Made by a program: the position numbers and the translations under genes. DNA of 64,000 bases from Pelobates cultripes (Eukaryota > Chordata > Amphibia > Anura > Pelobatidae), in assembly GCA_933207985.1 (NCBI GenBank), contig OW240917.1, forward strand, positions 98,956,710 through 99,020,709, written 5' to 3'. Positions 57,802 through 64,000 of this stretch are shown one piece after another (the stretch's first letter is position 1; every line of letters begins with the position of its first letter). A model generated the notes under the pieces. The model worked only from the letters and a program-made list of their open reading frames with translations. It did no database searches and had not been told where the DNA came from.

Positions 57802-59407
57802 ATAAATGAAAAAAATAAGCGTTAGAGCACACATAAAACCTCCATTTTTTTCCATCGTTTTTCAGTTGAATTTGGGGAAACCACTTAAAGCATTCTTTGT
57901 GCATTTCAATTGCTTTCTTTTGTTTGATTTATTCATTTCAAACAGCTGAAAGCCTGTAAATGTTGGCAATAAAACAGATTTTCAATGGCGGTTGAATAAT
58001 TTTGATTACTGTAGTACATGACGTCATGAAGAAAAAGGGCTTTGTTAAGGTATGAATTTACCTTATTAGTAAGCAAGATATATTCACAGGCATGACCAAA
58101 AGGATCCAGGAGGTTGCGACAAAGTCTCTCAATAAGATTATAGTGAGGGTTTGTTAAAAACCTTGACATATTCATCTCTTAGAAAGCATAATAATTTTAA
58201 TGAATTAAAGCATATTAATTTTAATGAATTGAAAGTCTCAGTTATCACTCAGGGAAGACCTGTTATCAGAATTGGTGGTATGATACTGCCTCTGGTGGAC
58301 AACTAAAAGCATTGCATATACATACAATTAGTTTACAATTACTTCACTGGACCACAGCCAAACCAATCACATCATTAGGCACTATCTTGTTCAAGCCCTA
58401 AAGGAAAGGTCTTAGATAAAGGGAATTCACACACAACACTTAAAACAGAACATCACAGGAGTGCACTAACATCACTAACACTCACAGACACTAGATACCA
58501 TCCACCATCACTGACAGCCATCTAAGAGTCTCCTGGGTCGTGCCATTATTCCACTACTATTATCCTCTACATACTTTAAGTAATTAAAGTATTGAGTAAT
58601 ATTTATCTTAAATATATCTATTTATTAAGTAGGATATACAGAAAGTCAAGAACCGCTTCTACCGATGTTAAAGGTAAGATAAGTGAAATCCTTTAATTTT
58701 TCCCAAATTTAAAGGAAAGTAACCTAGTTGAAGAAGGTTAGCGCTGATTATCTGCATTCTTGCTGATAAATTGGATGTGTGGGGAAGGGTATCAATACAT
58801 TCATATACCTTATACAACTATATAAGCAGTTTATAAGCAGTTTAATACATACAAGATGCAGAACATCTTTGCAAAATATGACCAGTCCCAACTGCAGAAT
58901 ATCAAGTCCTCATGCTGTTTACATTCTTTACGAATTGATTTTGTTGCAGTGAATTAAAATGCTGGAATAAAATAATTTGCTTTAGCAAAGGAATTTCCTG
59001 GCACGATCCTGCAATTTTCCTTCATGACATTGATTATATTTTAAATTAAATATACAGACAACAGGACTGCGGAGTGAGCCATGTAATGATCTGTGTGGAT
59101 CTGTGTGGATTTTTTTAACCTGGAAACATTTTGTTTGTAGATCCGTCCTTAAAGCAAAGAATGCCATATATAACAGCAAAGTCTCCATAGTATTGATACT
59201 CCTGGAGCATTTCATATGTGCATTATGGGATGTATAGTCCAACAAAGGAGCTTGAAAATGACCTGCGTCTGTGGAAATATTGTTGGGTCCAGGTTTTTAT
59301 CGTGATTAAATGAACAGTAGATATATATAGGACTTCCAGAAACTAGGGATGTAGAGGAACCCACTAGGGACCTGATTTTGATAGTGTAGTGAGAAAAGAC
59401 TGATCAG
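57802..59407. other. Unique AT-rich sequence
   Basis: No gene. A small tandem (TTTTAATGAATT, two units) lies at 58190-58230. 59200-59250 has CATTATGGGATGTATAGTCC, a shard of the palindromic hAT MITE family. Confidence 0.4.
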
Positions 59408-59754
59408 CTGACACTCAGGGCCGGAATGGACCACCGGGATACAGGGAAATCTCCCGGTGGGCCGGCACACTATCGGGCAGGTGCACGGCCACCTAGTGCG
59501 CACTGGCCCGTGGGCCTGCACGGCGCAATTAGTAACTGGCAGGAGGGGACATGCTCTCCTCCTGCCGCTCACAGAGTGCATCGTGGCCGGGAAGGTCGAC
59601 CACAGGTAGAAGACCTTCTGTTCCCCTACCCGGTCTGTCAGGAAGTGCTCACAGAGAGCATAGAACTGCTTCCTGTCAGACCGAATACAGTGAGCAGGAG
59701 CTCCTCCACCATGGTCTGCCTGCTTGGCCACGCTACAGCAAGGTACAGGCAGAG

Positions 59755-60830
59755 CTGGGGGCTACTAATGGGACACATGGGGGCTGGGGTGAACAAATGG
59801 AACACATGGGGGCTGGGAGGGAAATGGTACACATGAGGATGGGGGAGGAAATACTGGGACACCTGTGGAGGACTAATGAGACACATGGAGGTTTGGGGGG
59901 AACTAATGGGATACATGGGGGCTGGGAGGAACTAATGGGACACCTTGGGGGGGAACTAATGGAACACCTGGGAGGGGACTGATGGGACACATGGGAGCTG
60001 GGTGGAACTAATGGGACACATGGGGGCTGGAACTAATAGGACACATGGGGGCCTGGGGGAATAACTAATGGGAAACCTGGGGGGGACTAATGGGACACAT
60101 GGGGGCTGGGAGGGGTATAGGAACACATAGAGGACTGGGAGGGGCTATAGGGACCTATGGAGGGACTGAGGGAGATAATAAGGCACATGGAGGGGGGTAA
60201 TGAGACACATGGTGGGCTGAGGGGAATTGATTGAGACACATAGAGGGCTGGGGGATGGATTTAGAAGCATGGAGGGGTGGCAGGGGTAATGATACACATG
60301 TAAGGCTGGAGGGGATGGAATGAGACACATGGAGGGCTGGGAGGGGAGCTATAAAGAAACATGGGGGGCTAATGAGACACATGGAGGGCCGGGGGTCTAA
60401 AAGGCATATGGAAGGGCTAATAAGGCACATGGAGGGTCTGAGGGAGCTAATGAGACACATGGAGGTCTGGGGGGATGGATTGAGACACATGGATGTCTGG
60501 TGGAAAGGATTTAGAAGCATGGAGGGGTGGCGGGGTTAATGATACACATGTAAGGCTGGAGGGGTGGAATGAGGCACGTGGAGGGGCAGGGGAGAAAAAA
60601 GACACAGTGGGGTCTGGGGAGAAAAAGACAGAAGGCCTGGGAAAGGGGAACAGGAGACACACAGAGGGACTGGTGAAGGGGAAAATGAGACACACATTGG
60701 AGCTGTGGGGAAAGAGACAAACAAAAGTGCTGCGCCTGGGAAAGAGACTAACAGAAGGGCTGGGGCAGGGGAGAAAGAGACAAAGGGGTTGGGGCTAAGA
60801 GACACATGAAAGGGGCTTGAAGGGGAAAGA
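59755..60830 (+). repeat. GGGACACATGGGGGCTGGG minisatellite (about 1.1 kb)
   Basis: Dozens of degenerate units of about 25-35 bp with the core (A)GACACATGG(A/G)GG plus CTGGG and AACTAATG. Unit composition drifts from AACTAATGGGACAC on the left to GGGGAAAGAGACAAAC on the right. The reverse complement of the core makes the array at 1109-1465. Confidence 0.95.
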
Positions 60831-60909
60831 CACAAACAAAATGCATCTTCACTTGTGTCTTCTGCTCTCCCTGTAATTTAGAGTCAACCGGTGAAGGAAA
60901 GACTTCATA

Positions 60910-61290
60910 TTAAAGGGACCCTTTAGTCACCAGAACTTCTACAGTTTATTGTACTGGTTCTGGTGTCTATAGCCTGTCCCTGTATGCTGAGCACTGTAAA
61001 TGCTACCTTTTCAGAGAAAAGGCAGTGTTTACATTGCTTCCAAGGAACATCTCTAGTGACAGTCACTCAGACCTATGTTGAGAATCTTCATTCTCTGCAA
61101 GAGGTGCTGAACGCTCCCCATAGATATGCAATGATGCAATGCATCTCTATGAGGAGATGCTGACTGGTGCAATGAAGCGCAGCGTTTTGCCACACATGCG
61201 CAATAGCCTTCCAATGCTTTCCTATGGAATTAAATTTGAGTTGAGTGAGATCATCCAGTTGTCAGCCAAAGTGAAGAGCACACTCTTGTT
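60910..61290 (+). mobile_element. TTAA-type MITE, 5' part (4516 family), nested in hAT
   Basis: TTAA at 60910-60913, then AGGGACCCTTTAGTCACC, hairpin ACCAGAACTTCTACAG/GGTTCTGGT, CTTTTCAGAGAAAAGGCAG, GATGCAATGCATCTCTATGA then GGAG, and GCCTTCCAATGCTTTCC. The right terminal hairpin is missing. Confidence 0.75.
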
Positions 61291-61812
61291 ACTTCAAAAT
61301 AAACAAGAATAACGTAATTTTATTACTGCTGTGCAATAGCATACATTCACGATTTTAGTCCAATTATGAAACTTTCCTTAATATATCAAGGTAGTTGGAC
61401 TGAAACATTGATTATATGCAAATGCACGTCTGCTTACAATAAATCCGCTCTTTTGTTTATTTTGAAGCCCTATGAGTGCTTTCTTTTACATTTAAGTGAT
61501 AGGTTTCAGTTTTTAGTTTGTTTTTTTTCCGCTTCCATATCTACATACAATGCTGCATAATGCGATGCATTATGGGGCTGGTATAGAATTTTTTCCAGGG
61601 CTGCTTTTCATTCCCAGTCCGGCCCTGCTGACACTCAAACATTAAGCAGACCCTTCATGAGAGAGGAAACGAGAGCTAAAGAGAACTCAGGAGAGCTTAC
61701 AAAATCTCCTAGCAGGAGCTTCTGTCTTTCAGTAGAGGAAGAGACTGGCACATGGTGGACCACAGGTAAGCTGTCAAATGTTCGCAAACAGTCTCACTAC
61801 TTACATGGAGGT

Positions 61813-62701
61813 CAGCGGTGTATTTAACGTGAGGCTGACAAAGCGCCCCCCCCCAAATGCCCTGGCAAATGCCTTGCCAGCCTATTGTCCTGGGGGGCTC
61901 AGGAGCTGGCCGGGTGGCCGGAGCCGGAATATGACGTCACTAAGAGGCGCGTGAGGGAGCTGAACAGGATGATCACTGCTCCTTCGCCACCTCCACTATG
62001 AGCCTGCCTGCCTGCCCGCATGCCTGCCAGCAGCCAACCCAGCAGCAGCCCCACTGGACCCCAGGGAAGAAGCCACCAAAATGTAAGCAAATAATAAAAA
62101 ATTAATTGTGAGTGTGCTAGTGTGTGTGTGTTTGTAAGTGTATCTGTTAGTAAGAGTGTTAGTGTGTGTCTGTTAGTTTGTGTCTGATAGTGAGAGTGTG
62201 TGTGTCTTTTAGTGAGAGTGTGTGTGTCTGTTAGTGAGTGTGTCAGTGAGAGTGTGTGCCTGTTGGTGAGTGTGTTAGTGTGTGTCTGTTGGTGAGTGTT
62301 AGTATGTCTGTTAGTGAGAGTGTGTGTGTGTCTGTTAGTGAGAGTGTGTGTGTCTCTCAAAGAGTATGTGTGTATGTGTGTTGTGACTTGTCAGTGAGTG
62401 TGTATGTGTATCTGTCAGTGAATGCGTGTGTCAGTTAATGTGTCTGTCGGTGAATGTGAGTGTGCGTGTCTGTTTGTCAGTGAGTGTGTATGTTACAGTA
62501 AAAGTGTGTGTTGGTTAAACAGTGTGTGTGACAATGACTGTGTATCTGTTGTTAGTGTATGTCAGTGTATGCATCAGTGAAGGCATGTGTCTGTTAGGCA
62601 AAGAGCGTGTTGGTTTTTAACAGGAAATGAAATTTAGAAGGGGGGTTGAGTGCCTGAGTTTAGTCATGCCTAGGACAGCACAAAACCAGAATACATCACT
62701 G
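61813..62701 (+). mobile_element. hAT-type element with perfect 8-bp target duplication and minisatellite
   Basis: Starts CAGCGGTGTATTTAACG and ends ACCAGAATACATCACTG, with inverted CAG(C/T)G(G/A)TGTATT ends. It is flanked by ATGGAGGT at 61805-61812 and 62702-62709. Sister of 52402-53431: shares GCCGGAATATGACGTCA, CCCCACTGGACCCCAGGGAA and TGTGTCTGTTAGTGAGAGTG units (62105-62600), and CTAGGACAGCACAAAACCAG at the right. 889 bp, no transposase. Confidence 0.9.
62105..62600. repeat. GTGTGTCTGTTAGTGAGA minisatellite
   Basis: Degenerate 16-22 bp units forming the interior of the hAT element. Confidence 0.93.
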
Positions 62702-62709
62702 ATGGAGGT

Positions 62710-64000
62710 GGGTGCCAGGGTGGTTATGGTACTTTCAGTGCTCCTTTAATATAAATACTGCTATGTCCTGCTATGCAAATCCTTGGCTGAAATTCACACT
62801 ACCCAATCTAATGTAATGCTGCTGATTGCAAATCTATATCCACATACACAGCCCTCTCATCCGTGCCTGCCAGGGTAATGAAATGTAAATATATATTGAA
62901 TATATATTTAATATATAATAAATATAGAGGAAGATTCATTAAAGGGTGTTTAAATAATCTGGGCCTCTGTTATTTTTTTTTTGCATATTGAATTATCAAT
63001 TCTTATAGTCTTTTACACAATTTATTGCTTTTGCGACCTTTACATTATCCGTTATTTTGGGTATCTTTGTATTGTGCATTCTATTTATTAATAAATATTT
63101 ACACATTTTGTTTAACCAAAAGAGTGTTCCATTGTCTAGAATTGGCTTTACACTTTAATGTTAGATTAGAATGCAATGCAGAATACGCATAGAATATTTA
63201 TGCAAAAAAATAAACAAAAGTTAAATTATACGAGGAAAAAAAGCAACACTTATTCCACTGCTTTACCAGTGTTATAAAAAAATAATAATAATTTTGACCC
63301 CCCTCACCAAAATAGACCCTAATAGTTTTCAACAAATAATCATTTTAATTCTTTCACTCAAACTACTCATAAAACATACAAATGTATTCACATTTAAGAA
63401 TGAGCAGAATGCTAGTTTAGCAATAGTCTGCATTATTGTTTTCTTTGTCTGCGCCAGATTAATAATGCAGATTTCAGTTTCAAATAAATATTATTATAGC
63501 ATTATGTTTTATGTTTTTGGGGATTTATACAGACGCATTATCCTGGGTTGACTGTTGAATGAGGGAAATCCTGGTTGAGTTATGTGAAAGGTTATTGACT
63601 TTCAATCCTGATTGGTGGATTGCAACATTCCATGGAATGTTTATGCGCATTCCAGTTTCCCAACATTTTTATTGTTAAGGTCACAACCTTTTCAAGGGTT
63701 ATTGGCTGTTATATACCTGATAAGTGTTACCATTTACACCCTACAGCAGTCTAAAAACTAAAAATAAACAATTCACGTGCACTGTATTATATGAGTTGTA
63801 TACAAGCAACAAAATAAATTTAAATTCTTAATGATTGAAGTAGAAGAATTAATATTATTTTGTAAATTCATATTTTTTAATACATGTAGCGATTATATTT
63901 AAAAAAAACGAATGTATGATGAATTGTTATTTTATAAAGCATGCACCATCAGATGCCATACATATAAAGAAGCAAGTTATATATATAGATATTTCTTTTT
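62710..64000. other. AT-rich sequence to the window end
   Basis: No gene or repeat family recognised. A run of AT-rich palindromic TATATATTGAATATATATTT lies at about 62890-62925. Confidence 0.4.

Larger units (their letters stand above)
59416..61627 (+). mobile_element. 2.2 kb non-autonomous hAT element with perfect 8-bp target duplication
   Basis: Starts CAGGGCCGGAATGG and ends CCAGTCCGGCCCTG (13 of 14 inverted bases). It is flanked by CTGACACT at 59408-59415 and 61628-61635. Inside: a GC-rich leader with palindromic pairs (ATCTCCCGGTGGGCC, GAGTGCATCGTGGCC), a long G-rich minisatellite, a nested TTAA MITE fragment, and an AT-rich right end. No transposase frame is visible; open frames follow the minisatellite only. 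The perfect duplication implies a fairly recent insertion. Confidence 0.9.

Noticed and set aside
59426..60835. Frames of 80-143 codons over the G-rich array
   Set aside because: All derive from the GGGACACATGGGGG minisatellite and the hAT leader.
1..64000. tRNA, rRNA, snRNA genes and CRISPR-like arrays
   Set aside because: I looked for A/B-box tRNA signatures and regularly spaced repeats on both strands and found none; the tandem arrays have degenerate, contiguous units without unique spacers.

Overview
This 64 kb window looks like an intergenic or intronic stretch of an anuran amphibian nuclear genome. The base composition is AT-rich, and there are almost no open frames with coding character. 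It is packed with short elements bounded by TTAA whose ends read TTAAAGG, the layout known for the T2/Kolobok-like MITEs of Xenopus. It also holds hAT-type elements with 8-bp target duplications, a decayed mariner, solo-LTR-like pieces, a fragment of a LINE with a restriction-like endonuclease, and the (ATT)n-TATAAAGCGCCAACA-type retroposon tail common in frogs. No bacterial, viral or organellar gene is present. A 100-N assembly gap lies at 34213-34312.

Gene content: the only stretch I would call coding is 7017-7198 (+). It is a candidate last coding exon with an acceptor AG, 59 full codons, a TAG stop and an AATAAA further on. I do not recognise the protein. A second gene-related candidate is a unique, GC-richer island at about 16.6-17.9 kb. 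On the minus strand it has a consensus splice donor (GTAAGT starting at 17388) and resembles a 5'-untranslated first exon plus promoter. Everything else is non-coding as far as I can see.

Layout: 0-6.2 kb holds a TTAA element end, a CATGTGTCTC minisatellite, an AT-rich foldback, a TTAA element with a fresh 254-bp internal duplication, a 136-bp hAT MITE and a 217-bp tandem duplication. 7-15 kb holds the candidate exon and then five TTAA or foldback elements, a 309-bp palindrome and another hAT MITE. 15-26 kb is mostly unique sequence with microsatellites, an LTR-like piece and a LINE fragment whose 3' end lies in a palindrome. 26.1-30 kb is a TTAA MITE followed by a 3.4 kb inverted-repeat complex built from alternating copies of one module. 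32-37.4 kb is a nest: an LTR split by a GC-rich hAT-like composite full of minisatellites, then a dead mariner carrying a solo LTR and abutted by a retroposon. 37.4-50.9 kb is mainly unique AT-rich sequence with some blocks that may be conserved non-coding DNA. 50.9-54 kb and 59.4-62.7 kb hold hAT elements whose interiors have expanded into minisatellites, one inserted inside another's repeat array.

I found no new multi-gene system. The parts most worth a second look are the orphan exon, the alternating-inversion TTAA element, the minisatellite-carrying hAT family with intact target duplications, and the layered mariner/LTR/retroposon insertion history.
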